From Promethearchaeota archaeon (lineage in GTDB: Archaea; Asgardarchaeota; Lokiarchaeia; Sigynarchaeales; SOKP01), in NCBI GenBank assembly GCA_030620005.1, contig JAUXAJ010000043.1, positions 1 through 22,728 of the forward strand: DNA of 22,728 bases, in the 5' to 3' direction. Shown in pieces: positions 1-7,929 of the stretch. Both the position numbers and the translations under genes were made by a program. Every line of letters starts with the position of its first letter. The first letter of the stretch is position 1. The notes under the pieces are model-generated. The model searched no databases, was not told the DNA's origin, and was given only the letters and a program-made list of their open reading frames with translations.

Positions 1-102
1 TCGGGAAATAACCTCCTTAAGAAAGAACGAGTGCTTGGGAGGTTAAACACGCAATTATCTGGAAAAGTAGAATGGTTTTTAGATAATGAAGTAATAATAT
101 AA
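1..102 (+). CDS. C-terminal end of an unidentified protein (partial)
   Basis: Frame 1 is open from the first base to a TAA at 100-102 and gives 33 residues ending in WFLDNEVII. The stretch RVLGRLNTQLSGKVEW looks like normal protein, but I do not recognise the family from so short a tail. The gene starts outside the window. A leaderless-looking AT-rich gap of about 100 bp separates it from the Lrp gene downstream, so the two are probably transcribed separately. Confidence 0.45.
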   Translation, partial: SGNNLLKKERVLGRLNTQLSGKVEWFLDNEVII

Positions 103-206
103 ATATACAAAAAACTTAATATTTAATCAAAAAATTTTAAATATTGTTCAGAATAATTTAGTATTGTAAAAATTCAAAAAGTATACATAGTATAAAACGA
201 TTTTCT

Positions 207-665
207 ATGAAAAAAGAGAAAGAATTTGACGAAATCGACAAGGCAATCGTTAGATTACTTCAAAAAAACTCCAGAACATCGTATAGGGAGATACAAGATC
301 AACTAAAAATATCTATTGGAACCATTCATAATAGAATATCTAAGTTAAAGGAGAATAACATTATCGAGGGCTACACGCTAAAGCTCAATAATGTTAAACT
401 AGGGTATAAACTAACGTTTCTTATTAGAATTCAAATCGATGGCAAGTATACAGAGCAAATATTAAACGATTTAACAAAAAAGCCAGAAATTTGCTCTATC
501 TTCTACACTACGGGTGAACAATCTGCCGCCTTAATATGTAGGTTTAAAGAATCTGAAGACGTTCATGATTTCATCCGAGCCTTGAATGAGAAAGAACACA
601 TCCATCGAACCGTTTCTAACATGGTGCTTAAAGAGTATAAAAACACGTCGTTTGTAGAAATCTAA
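207..665 (+). CDS. Lrp/AsnC family transcriptional regulator
   Basis: This 152-residue protein has the two-part Lrp/AsnC build. Residues about 8-62 form an N-terminal helix-turn-helix (DKAIVRLLQKNSRTSYREI, then the recognition helix around IGTIHNRISKLKENNII). Residues about 70-145 are the effector-binding and oligomerisation (RAM-type) domain. It is expected to bind DNA as a dimer or higher oligomer and to respond to an amino acid or other small metabolite; the ligand cannot be told from sequence. The C-terminal domain lacks the clear glycine-rich effector loop of classical AsnC (here YTTGEQSAALICRF), so ligand binding may differ. It stands alone upstream of the thermosome gene, and autoregulation is usual for the family. 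The ATG at 207 places the first helix right after a short charged leader. Confidence 0.85.
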   Translation: MKKEKEFDEIDKAIVRLLQKNSRTSYREIQDQLKISIGTIHNRISKLKENNIIEGYTLKLNNVKLGYKLTFLIRIQIDGKYTEQILNDLTKKPEICSIFYTTGEQSAALICRFKESEDVHDFIRALNEKEHIHRTVSNMVLKEYKNTSFVEI

Positions 666-811
666 TTGAAGTAATCTTGAATTTCATTGGTAAACCACTA
701 ATGTTTTTATAATTAATTTAAAGATCTCTATATCATAAAATTTTTAAAAATTACAAAATTCAAGATATTATTAAAAAAATATTGAAGAAATAAAAAAAGA
801 TTGATAGAAGA

Positions 812-2374
812 ATGTCGGTACCAATTATTATACTTAAAGAAGGCACGGAAGACGTGCGAGAACGAGAAGCTAGAACGCAAAATATCAACGCCATGATTGC
901 CATTGCTGAAACCGTGAGAACTACTCTCGGCCCTAGAGGAATGGCTAAGATGATTGTAGATTCTTTAGGCGACGCAACTATTACCAGTGACGGGAACGAA
1001 ATTTTGCAGAAATTAGATATTGAAAATGTAGCTGCGATCATGATGGTGAATCTTGCTAAAGCAATTGACGATAAAATTGGCGATGGGACAAGTTCCGTCG
1101 TAATATTTACTGCTACCTTGTTAAAAAACGCCTTAGAATTGATAGAACAAACAATTCATCCAAAACATGTAACAGATGGCTTTAAACTCGCAGCAGATAA
1201 AGCACTTGAAATTTTGAACGAGATTGCCGAGAAAATTACAAAAGATGATGATGAAGTTCTTAAGAACGCCGCTAAAACTGCTATGAACTCTAAAGATCTT
1301 GCCCCACTAAAAGATTTTTTCGCTGATCTGGCGTTAAAAGCAGTAAAAAACATTGGATACAAAAAAACTTTTTCGAAAATTGGAAATATAAAAATTGTAA
1401 AGGTTCCTGGAAAATCTCTTAAGGATTCTAAACTCATTAAAGGTGTTTATATACAAAAAGAGAAAGTAAATCCAGCAATGCCAGACAGTATAAAAAACGC
1501 AAGGATTGCCGTAATCAGAAGAAAACTCGACGTAACCAAAACTGAATTTGACGCTCAAATCCAAATACAGAGTCCAGCTGATATTCAAAAGTTTTTGGAC
1601 CAAGAAGAAAAAATTCTTCTAGATTACTTGAAAATTTTTAAAGATCTAGGGGTGAACGTGGTCGTCAACAATCAAGACATTTCGGATAAGTTTGGAGCGT
1701 ATTTAGCAAGAGAAGGAATAGCAGCAGTTAAAAGTTTAGGCGATAGCGATATGAAAGCAGTCATGAAAGCCGTTAGAGCTAAACGCGTTGACGATTTAAT
1801 AAATTTATCTGAAAGTGACTTGGGTTTTGCTGAAACTGTCAAGTTCGAAAAAATGAATAAGGACGAATACGCTCAATTTCTTGGGTGCAAGAACCCTAAG
1901 TCAGTTACAATATTGCTACAAGGAGGCCTTGACAAGGTTTTAGACACCGCAGAAATAACTTTAAAAGATGTGCTATCGGTGATTGCGAAAATAATTGACA
2001 CGCAAACCGTCGTAGCCGGTGGCGGCGCTATTTATATGGAACTTGCCAAGAGATTAAAATCATATGCCAACGAAATTAGCGGTAAGGAACAAATGGCAGT
2101 TACGGCCTTTGCTCTCGCGCTAGAAGAAATTCCAATAACTTTAATTAGAAACGCAGGCTTGGAAGAAATAGAAAAAATGACAGAATTAAGAGCCGCTCAT
2201 AAAACAGACGAGGACAAATGGGTCGGAATTGACACCATTACAAATACTATCGGAAACAATTTTGAAAAAGGCATAGTAGAACCAGCTGAATTGGTCAGCC
2301 AAATTATTAAATCTGGAAGCGAATTGGCAGTTTTGATTTTAAGGATCGACAGAATTATTCGCACTAAAAGTTAA
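812..2374 (+). CDS. ths: thermosome subunit (group II chaperonin), divergent
   Basis: This 520-residue ATP-dependent folding chaperonin subunit assembles into a cytosolic double ring. Visible landmarks: TLGPRGMAKMIVDSLGDATIT followed by SDG near residues 38-62, the phosphate-binding GDGTSSVV near 92-99, an apical domain with VNPAMPD, the equatorial LKDVLSVI that carries the conserved catalytic Asp, VVAGGGA, and a C-terminal LILRIDRII. Several usually fixed positions have changed: NDGATIL is SDGNEIL, FADALE is FALALE, and NAGLD is NAGLE. The Gly/Met-rich C-terminal tail of many thermosomes is absent, and the protein is about 20-30 residues shorter than typical subunits. It is probably a specialised paralogue in a hetero-oligomeric ring. 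The ATG at 812 matches the usual N-terminus. A T-run terminator follows. Confidence 0.93.
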   Translation: MSVPIIILKEGTEDVREREARTQNINAMIAIAETVRTTLGPRGMAKMIVDSLGDATITSDGNEILQKLDIENVAAIMMVNLAKAIDDKIGDGTSSVVIFTATLLKNALELIEQTIHPKHVTDGFKLAADKALEILNEIAEKITKDDDEVLKNAAKTAMNSKDLAPLKDFFADLALKAVKNIGYKKTFSKIGNIKIVKVPGKSLKDSKLIKGVYIQKEKVNPAMPDSIKNARIAVIRRKLDVTKTEFDAQIQIQSPADIQKFLDQEEKILLDYLKIFKDLGVNVVVNNQDISDKFGAYLAREGIAAVKSLGDSDMKAVMKAVRAKRVDDLINLSESDLGFAETVKFEKMNKDEYAQFLGCKNPKSVTILLQGGLDKVLDTAEITLKDVLSVIAKIIDTQTVVAGGGAIYMELAKRLKSYANEISGKEQMAVTAFALALEEIPITLIRNAGLEEIEKMTELRAAHKTDEDKWVGIDTITNTIGNNFEKGIVEPAELVSQIIKSGSELAVLILRIDRIIRTKS

Positions 2375-2386
2375 AGCAAATAGATA

Positions 2387-2410
2387 TATTTTTTTTTTAT
2401 ATTTTTTCTT
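2387..2410 (+). terminator. poly-T terminator after the thermosome gene
   Basis: Two T-runs (10 T and 6 T) lie 15-35 bp after the thermosome stop codon. T-rich stretches without a hairpin are the usual intrinsic termination signal in archaea. Confidence 0.5.
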
Positions 2411-2559
2411 ATTAACTAGTAATTATTTCAAGATCGAAATTCAGCGCCAAATGATTTTTTTTTTGCGAAAAATTCAAATTTAAATTTAAATAACTTTGAA
2501 CATTAATTTTAAATCACTTGATCAAGAATGATTAAAAAACATTTAAATTAATTATTTTA

Positions 2560-3441
2560 ATGCCAAACGAATATTTAAATTACATGGAATCTAAGCCGTT
2601 AGAACTAGAAGATATGATAAAAAAAAATCCAATCGCATACATTCCTTTCGGTGCGTTGGAGTGGCACGGCGAACAAAATGTTCTTGGAGTAGACAGCATA
2701 AAAGCAACTGAAATATGTAGAAGATCGGCAAAAATTACTGGTGGTGTGCTTTTTCCATGTGTAAATTATGGGGCGTTTCAAACAATGAAATTTCCATACA
2801 CTTTAAGGTTTAAAAAGCGTCCCTATTGTAAAATGACGAAAAATTTAGTAAAAAGTCTTTATGATTGGGGATTTAGGATCATAATCTTATTAACGGGACA
2901 TTATCCAGAAGCTCAAATTCAACAAGTTAAAAAAGCGGCCCGGACGATTAGTAAAAAGCACGCGGATTGTTTTGCGTTAGGAATAGCCGAACAATGCCTC
3001 GTGCCCGATCTTGGTTATTTTGGAGATCACGCAGCAAAATGGGAAACTTCCATGATGCTTGCCATGAATCCCGATTTTGTTGATTTGGAACGGCTTCCTA
3101 GTGGTTTGAGTTATCCCGAGAGGACAATTCGACACGGCGTTTGGGGAATAGATCCTAAAGAACACGCTTCAAAAGAAATTGGCGAAAAAGTATTGAACGA
3201 AATTGTAAAAAAATTATCTCAAGCAGTATTAAAAGTCAAGGAAACCCATTCAATCGAGCCCTTTCAAGAAATTTACGCTAATTTTACCCTGGCAAAAAAG
3301 AGAATTCGCAAGGACTTGAACAAGTTTTTTGAACTTAATGGAGTTGGGAACAAGAAAGAAGGAATCGCAATCTTGAAGTGGATCTTGTTTAAAAGAAAAA
3401 AACAAGATGTTAGTTATCAATATAAGAAAAAGCGAGATTGA
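2560..3441 (+). CDS. creatininase-family amidohydrolase
   Basis: The 293 residues match the creatininase / creatinine amidohydrolase fold, a metal-dependent hydrolase of cyclic or linear amide bonds. The metal-ligand pattern is complete: E34 and H36 in GALEWHG, D45 in GVDS, H114 in TGHYPEAQ and E162 in DHAAKWETS. The usual NGHGGN motif is replaced by TGHYPE, so the active-site loop differs from that of creatininases proper. Relatives act on creatinine, on formamides in riboflavin/F420 synthesis (ArfB-like), or process mycofactocin peptide (MftE). The substrate here cannot be told, and neighbours give no hint. The last 50 or so residues are a basic, Lys-rich tail beyond the core fold. The gene ends in TGA, stands alone, and has an AT-rich upstream region. 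Confidence 0.82.
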   Translation: MPNEYLNYMESKPLELEDMIKKNPIAYIPFGALEWHGEQNVLGVDSIKATEICRRSAKITGGVLFPCVNYGAFQTMKFPYTLRFKKRPYCKMTKNLVKSLYDWGFRIIILLTGHYPEAQIQQVKKAARTISKKHADCFALGIAEQCLVPDLGYFGDHAAKWETSMMLAMNPDFVDLERLPSGLSYPERTIRHGVWGIDPKEHASKEIGEKVLNEIVKKLSQAVLKVKETHSIEPFQEIYANFTLAKKRIRKDLNKFFELNGVGNKKEGIAILKWILFKRKKQDVSYQYKKKRD

Positions 3442-3849
3442 AACTAACATTTTTCCTAATTACAATGCTTAATAAACAATGAATTAATATCTTGATTTTT
3501 TAAATTTTTAATCTTAATTTTTTGTTTTTTAACCTAAAGAGATAATGGAATATTTTCAAATAAAAGTTAAGAATTAAGAATTCGGTAAAAGCGCTGATGT
3601 TATTGACCATTATTTTTTATAAAGAATTAAAAACACCGATTTAAATCAGAAAAATATTTGTATTCAACGATATTTCTAAAAATTGTTCAATAATCTACGG
3701 TAAGTATTAATACAAAGAATCAATAATTTTTGAATTGTTCACGATTTTCGAGTTAATCTATAATAATTTTCATTTTTAATAAAATATTTAATTACATTTT
3801 TCATTATAATAACAAAAAAGTGAAATTTTGTTTAATAATATGTAAATAA
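3442..3849. other. 408-bp intergenic region upstream of pckG
   Basis: No open frame with protein-like composition was seen. The region holds the 10-bp palindrome GATTTAAATC at 3638-3647 and two copies of ATTGTTCA (3682-3689 and 3734-3741), 52 bp apart, which could be operator half-sites for pckG. The octamer also occurs by chance elsewhere in the window, so this is weak. Confidence 0.3.
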
Positions 3850-5430
3850 ATGATTAAAATGGTCTCATCAAATAAATTTGCGAATTTTTTATGTCGGGGT
3901 ATTCTCGATCAAGAAAATTACGATAAATTACTTGCGGTAAAAAACGATCACGTTTTAAGAATCGTTAATGAATTCGTTGACTTATGCAAACCTAAAAAAA
4001 TTACAATAATAACGGATTCAAAAAAAGACATCGAATATGTGCGACAAAAAGCCATTGAAATTGGCGAAGAATCCAAACTGAATTTAGAAGGCGCTACGAT
4101 CCACTATGACTCTTTCTACGATCAAGCGAGAGATAAAAAGAATACAAAGATACTAATCCCTCGAGGCGGTTATAAACCTCCTGCGTTAAATACTATTGAT
4201 CGTGAAGAAGGTCTTAAGGAAATCTTAGAAATAATGGACGGTTGCATGGAAGGCCATGAATGCGTGGTTAGATTTTTTTGTCTTGGACCAAAAAATTCCA
4301 AATTCTCAATTTTAGCTCTACAACTCACGGACTCTTTTTATGTCGCTCATTCTGAAGATATCTTGTATAGGGCAGGTTATGAAGAATTCAAAAAATTAAA
4401 TAATTCCAATGATTTCTTTTATTTCGTTCACTCTTCTGGTGAATTAACAGGAAATCCACCAGTTACTAAAAATATTGATAAGCGCAGGATTTATGTTGAT
4501 TTAAAGGAGGGTCGTGTTCTCTCAGTATGTAACCAATACGCAGGAAATTCTTTGGGTCTTAAGAAGCTTGCTCTTAGGTTAGCAATGAATAAAGCTAATC
4601 AAGAAGATTGGTTAACGGAGCACATGTTTCTCATGGGGGTTCATCCTGAAGGAAAGGGAAGAACGACTTATTTTGCAGGTGGATTTCCGTCAGCCTGTGG
4701 AAAAACATCCACGGCAATGATTCCCGGGCAAACTATCGTTGGAGACGACATAGCCTATCTTCGACCGTGGAATAATGGGTATGCTCACGCCGTTAACATA
4801 GAACAAGGCGTTTTTGGCATCATCCGGGACGTAAATCCTGTAGATGACCCCGTTATTTACGAGGCAATCACGACTCCTAGAGAGATAATCTTTTCCAATG
4901 TATTGATCAACGAAGGAACTCCTTATTGGTTAGGAATGGGAGTGGAAACCCCCAAGGAAGGTTTTAATTTCTCTGGCGAGTGGAAAGAAGGTAAAAAAGA
5001 CGAGAATGGAAACGGAATCAAGCTGGCTCACCCCAACGCAAGATATACCGTTCGAATTAGCGATTTATCAAACGCAGATCCGAATTTAGATAATCCTGAA
5101 GGAGTTCCAGTGCATGGAATTTTCTACGGAGGAAGAGACAGCCAAATAATGGTTCCTATCCTCGAGAGCCTGGACTGGGAACACGGAATTTTCTTAGGTG
5201 CTTCAATAGAATCTGAAACTACTTCAGCGACGTTAGGGCAAGCGGGCGTTAGAAAGATGAATCCCATGGCCAATTTAGACTTCATTGTAGTTCCTCTCGG
5301 AAAATATCTGGAGAATCACAAAAAATTTGGAAATAGCTTGAAACATTGCCCAAAAGTTTTTGCAACAAATTATTTTCTCAAAAATAACGAAGGCAATTAT
5401 TTAAACGGCATGCTTGATAAAAAAGTGTGA
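3850..5430 (+). CDS. pckG: GTP-dependent phosphoenolpyruvate carboxykinase, main part (ends at an in-frame TGA)
   Basis: This enzyme interconverts oxaloacetate plus GTP with PEP plus CO2 plus GDP, linking the TCA intermediates and gluconeogenesis in the cytosol. GTP-PEPCK signatures: the P-loop FPSACGKTSTAM at residues 279-290 with the hyper-reactive Cys283, the metal/nucleotide motif GDDIAYL at 298-304, the substrate-binding NQYAGNSLG at 228-236, and RGGYKPP at 105-111. The open frame gives 526 residues, about 100 short of the archaeal norm. The missing C-terminus lies directly downstream in the same frame after a TGA at 5428-5430. That TGA falls where relatives read a conserved Trp (DKKV-W-L). 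The interruption may be a point mutation, a sequencing error, or recoding. Met4 at 3859 is an alternative start. Confidence 0.92.
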   Translation: MIKMVSSNKFANFLCRGILDQENYDKLLAVKNDHVLRIVNEFVDLCKPKKITIITDSKKDIEYVRQKAIEIGEESKLNLEGATIHYDSFYDQARDKKNTKILIPRGGYKPPALNTIDREEGLKEILEIMDGCMEGHECVVRFFCLGPKNSKFSILALQLTDSFYVAHSEDILYRAGYEEFKKLNNSNDFFYFVHSSGELTGNPPVTKNIDKRRIYVDLKEGRVLSVCNQYAGNSLGLKKLALRLAMNKANQEDWLTEHMFLMGVHPEGKGRTTYFAGGFPSACGKTSTAMIPGQTIVGDDIAYLRPWNNGYAHAVNIEQGVFGIIRDVNPVDDPVIYEAITTPREIIFSNVLINEGTPYWLGMGVETPKEGFNFSGEWKEGKKDENGNGIKLAHPNARYTVRISDLSNADPNLDNPEGVPVHGIFYGGRDSQIMVPILESLDWEHGIFLGASIESETTSATLGQAGVRKMNPMANLDFIVVPLGKYLENHKKFGNSLKHCPKVFATNYFLKNNEGNYLNGMLDKKV

Positions 5431-5745
5431 TTACTCTGGGCTAAAGGTCGAACGCAAGGAGACTTTGACGCTATAAGAACATCAATTGGATTCCTTCCCA
5501 AATACGAAGACTTGAGGGCTCTATTCAAATCCATTTTGGATAAAGATTATACTAGAGAAGAATTCATAGAGCAATTTTCAATAAGGATTGACGATTTACT
5601 TGAAAAATTAGACAGGGTAGAAGCGATGTATGCTAAGGAAAAAAACATCCCGGAGTTCTTTTGGGAGATATTAAAGGAGCAGCGCTCAGGATTAAACACC
5701 CTTAAGAAAGAATACAATACCATAATTTCGCCTTTTGACTTTTAA
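5431..5745 (+). pseudogene. pckG: C-terminal part of pckG, in frame after the TGA
   Basis: Reading on in the same frame from 5431 gives about 104 residues that match the end of archaeal GTP-PEPCK: LLWAKGRTQGDFDAI, then GFLPKYEDLRALFKSILDKD, then IRIDDLLEKLDRVEAMY, ending SPFDF and TAA. Conservation right up to the TGA, with no frame change, means a single base change is the only damage. The only ATG in this piece is at 5512, well inside the conserved region, so it is unlikely to be an independent gene. If the TGA were read through, the full protein would be 631 residues, the normal length. Whether it is functional cannot be settled here. Confidence 0.8.
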
Positions 5746-5787
5746 TTTTTTTTCACGAAATAAAATCTTTTTTTTCTTTTGTTTTTC
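5746..5787 (+). terminator. poly-T terminator after pckG
   Basis: T-runs of 8 at 5746-5753 and 8 at 5768-5775, plus shorter ones, follow the TAA. They lie between convergent genes and fit an archaeal T-rich terminator for the pckG transcript. Confidence 0.5.
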
Positions 5788-5813
5788 GTTCAAAATTAGC
5801 ACGAACCTTACAA

Positions 5814-6890
5814 TTAAACGTTATTATCGTCCTTGATGATCGTTGGATCGTCAGTTTGAATGATCTTAGGATCACTATCCGCTTCAAAGCTTTCTAACCA
5901 TTTTTGCACGTCGATAACCGTTGATTCTTTAACTCTCACTATTTTAGGGGCATCAATTGGTTCTAAACTTTCTAGATACTCTTGAACATTTATTACATCT
6001 ATTTTTATCTCTTTCACTCCAGGAATGATTCCTAAATGAACTAATTTAACGAATTCGTTGTCGAGTTTTAAAAGTTTAAAACAATTATGGCACCTAAACA
6101 CGTGAAGTATCCCAATACTGGACCTTCTTGCCCATTGCGCCCAACACGATTCGTGTACTAAGGTTTCGCAGCTAGGACATCGCACGAGCCCCTCGTCCTT
6201 TTGAAAACAGATTGAACACGTACTTCTTTCTATAACTTTTACGGGGATTTCAGCTAAACTTTCGAAAAATCTGTGGTATTCTTCAGAAATATATTTATAT
6301 GTTTTATTGAAAGATGAGTGCGAAAAGTAATCGGTATTTCCGGCTAGCTTGTTTAATATTGATTGTAATTTACGGACCTTATTAATGTAATGAACATTGC
6401 CATTGGTAATCTTAACTAATTTTTTTAACTTTGCGTTCTCATCAGAATTCTTGCCATCAATTTGAACCATTTCAAAAAAAACAGGCAGGTTTTTAATATT
6501 ATCAATCAAATCTTCTAAAATTGGCATTCTCCGTTCTGAAATTCTCCTGGATCCACGGTCCGTAAGAATTAACACGCTATAAATTTTTTCAGAAATTTTT
6601 TTATAGACTTCAATAATTGACGAGATTGCACCAACAATACCTTCCGCAATGTTAGCCCTAATTAACGCGGAATTTAATGTTTTCAACGCGATTAGGATAA
6701 ATTCAGGATTTAAAGTGAAGTCTTCCATGTAATTTGGTCCATTTTCTTGAAATAAGATAATATTGAACCGAACACTTGAATCAATTTCTTTTTTCTTGTA
6801 ACAATAACTTTTAATAGCCTTGTAAACTTGTGTCATGTCCGTTATTTCAGGAGTCAGACCGATGAGTATTACAATATCCTCTGATTTCAT
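5814..6890 (-). CDS. vWA-like domain protein with RING/PHD-like zinc finger
   Basis: Residues about 5-185 resemble a von Willebrand A (Rossmann-like) domain: a beta strand IVILIGL, a helix, then strands around RFNIILF, SVLILTD and VFFEMVQI, closing with GNVHYI. The metal-site DxSxS motif is not preserved. Residues 225-270 form a zinc finger with ligand order C225, C228, C238, C241, H246, C249, C267, C270, a C4HC3 pattern like PHD or RING-CH fingers. Residues 299-324 and 325-350 are two diverged copies of a 26-residue unit (VQEYLESLE / VQKWLESFE). The vWA-plus-RING build recalls eukaryotic Ssl1/p44 and other ubiquitin-linked factors, but the same build could serve any scaffolding role. It lies downstream of the small GTPase on the same strand, 152 bp away. 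An E3-like role is a guess. Confidence 0.7.
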   Translation of the reverse strand: MKSEDIVILIGLTPEITDMTQVYKAIKSYCYKKKEIDSSVRFNIILFQENGPNYMEDFTLNPEFILIALKTLNSALIRANIAEGIVGAISSIIEVYKKISEKIYSVLILTDRGSRRISERRMPILEDLIDNIKNLPVFFEMVQIDGKNSDENAKLKKLVKITNGNVHYINKVRKLQSILNKLAGNTDYFSHSSFNKTYKYISEEYHRFFESLAEIPVKVIERSTCSICFQKDEGLVRCPSCETLVHESCWAQWARRSSIGILHVFRCHNCFKLLKLDNEFVKLVHLGIIPGVKEIKIDVINVQEYLESLEPIDAPKIVRVKESTVIDVQKWLESFEADSDPKIIQTDDPTIIKDDNNV

Positions 6891-7042
6891 TAGTAAAAAT
6901 TATTTAAGACTTCTAAATAATCATTCATTAATTATTCACTTTATAATTATACAATCGACAAATGAGTTATTAAATCTTCATTTTCTCATAATTTAGAATT
7001 TAAAATTTTGTTTCCGAAGATGTGAAGTTGTAAAGAAATAGC

Positions 7043-7717
7043 TTATATTAAATTTTTCAATCCATTTTTGACTTTAAAAATCTTCTTAATCCTATCTAAT
7101 TCGATAAACCGTTTTATTTCTAAATTGTTCAAGAGGTCTCGCATCTGAACCCTATCCTTGTTCAATTCTTCAGCCAAACCTTTTATATCCGTCTCGTAAT
7201 TACGCAAAACTTCAATTAACTCTTTATAATTTTCATAAACATTATTTACCAGATATATTAACGAATCCATCACACCAACTCCCGTTTTTGTAGAAGTTGA
7301 GAAAATTTTACTATCTGATGGTAAGTCATTTTGTCTTCTTATAACCTCTGGAGGGCGGACACCTTCACTATCCTGTTTGTTAGCTAAAAAAACTATGGGC
7401 GTGGCTGGGTCGATCAACTTTCGTATTGAGTTCAATATCGTTATTGCGTCCTTATCCTTTTCTGGACTTACAGCATCAAAAATATAAACAACGCCATCCG
7501 AACCGGTTGAAATAACATCCCTCATTACCGAAAATCGGAGTAATCCCGGGGTACCAAATAAGAACACATCGAAACCATTAAGTTTTATTGAACCTAAATC
7601 CATTCCCACTGTATAACCCATCGCTTCAATATTTATCGCGTTTCGATCGAGGTATTTCACGTAGGAAGATTTACCTGATTGGAGCGGTCCTGATATTAGA
7701 ATTTTTATAGCAATCAC
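7043..7717 (-). CDS. small GTPase of the Ras/MglA/SRbeta-like group with C-terminal winged-helix-like tail
   Basis: This 224-residue GTP-binding switch protein has G1 GPLQSGKS at 10-17, G2 Thr36 in GYTVGMDLG, G3 FGTPG at 54-58, G4 NKQD at 113-116 and G5 STSTK at 140-144. The TVxMDxG and FGTPG forms point to the prokaryotic MglA / COG2229 branch rather than to canonical Rab or Arf. Note that G3 lacks the usual Asp (FGTPG in place of DxxG). Residues about 163-218 form an extra region (IKGLAEELNKDRVQMRDLL, then IELDRIKKIFKVK) that reads like a winged helix or a short coiled coil. There is no lipidation Cys. The start is a GTG at 7717. It precedes the vWA/RING gene on the same strand and may work with it. 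Confidence 0.85.
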   Translation of the reverse strand: MIAIKILISGPLQSGKSSYVKYLDRNAINIEAMGYTVGMDLGSIKLNGFDVFLFGTPGLLRFSVMRDVISTGSDGVVYIFDAVSPEKDKDAITILNSIRKLIDPATPIVFLANKQDSEGVRPPEVIRRQNDLPSDSKIFSTSTKTGVGVMDSLIYLVNNVYENYKELIEVLRNYETDIKGLAEELNKDRVQMRDLLNNLEIKRFIELDRIKKIFKVKNGLKNLI

Positions 7718-7929
7718 CTAATTCTACATGTATTCTTACATATTATTAATTTTAAAAGTGTATCGGTTGATATTAATATTTCCGATTTAATCATTATATA
7801 ATTATTCTTACATGCTAACATAAAGCTGTTTATGTTATTCACGTATCATTCTTCTTAAACATGTTAAAATGAGCTAGAAAAAGCGAAAAGAACTTGAAAA
7901 TCAACACGCGAATTTAAATACTCTTCATT

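Noticed and set aside
760..1041. Antisense open frame over the thermosome start
   Set aside because: It is a shadow of the clearly coding + strand, has low-complexity hydrophobic composition, and has no homology.
143..3741. ATTGTTCA (143-150, 3682-3689, 3734-3741) as a shared operator of lrp and pckG
   Set aside because: It also occurs inside the GTPase gene near 7124, and about two chance copies are expected in a window of this size and composition.
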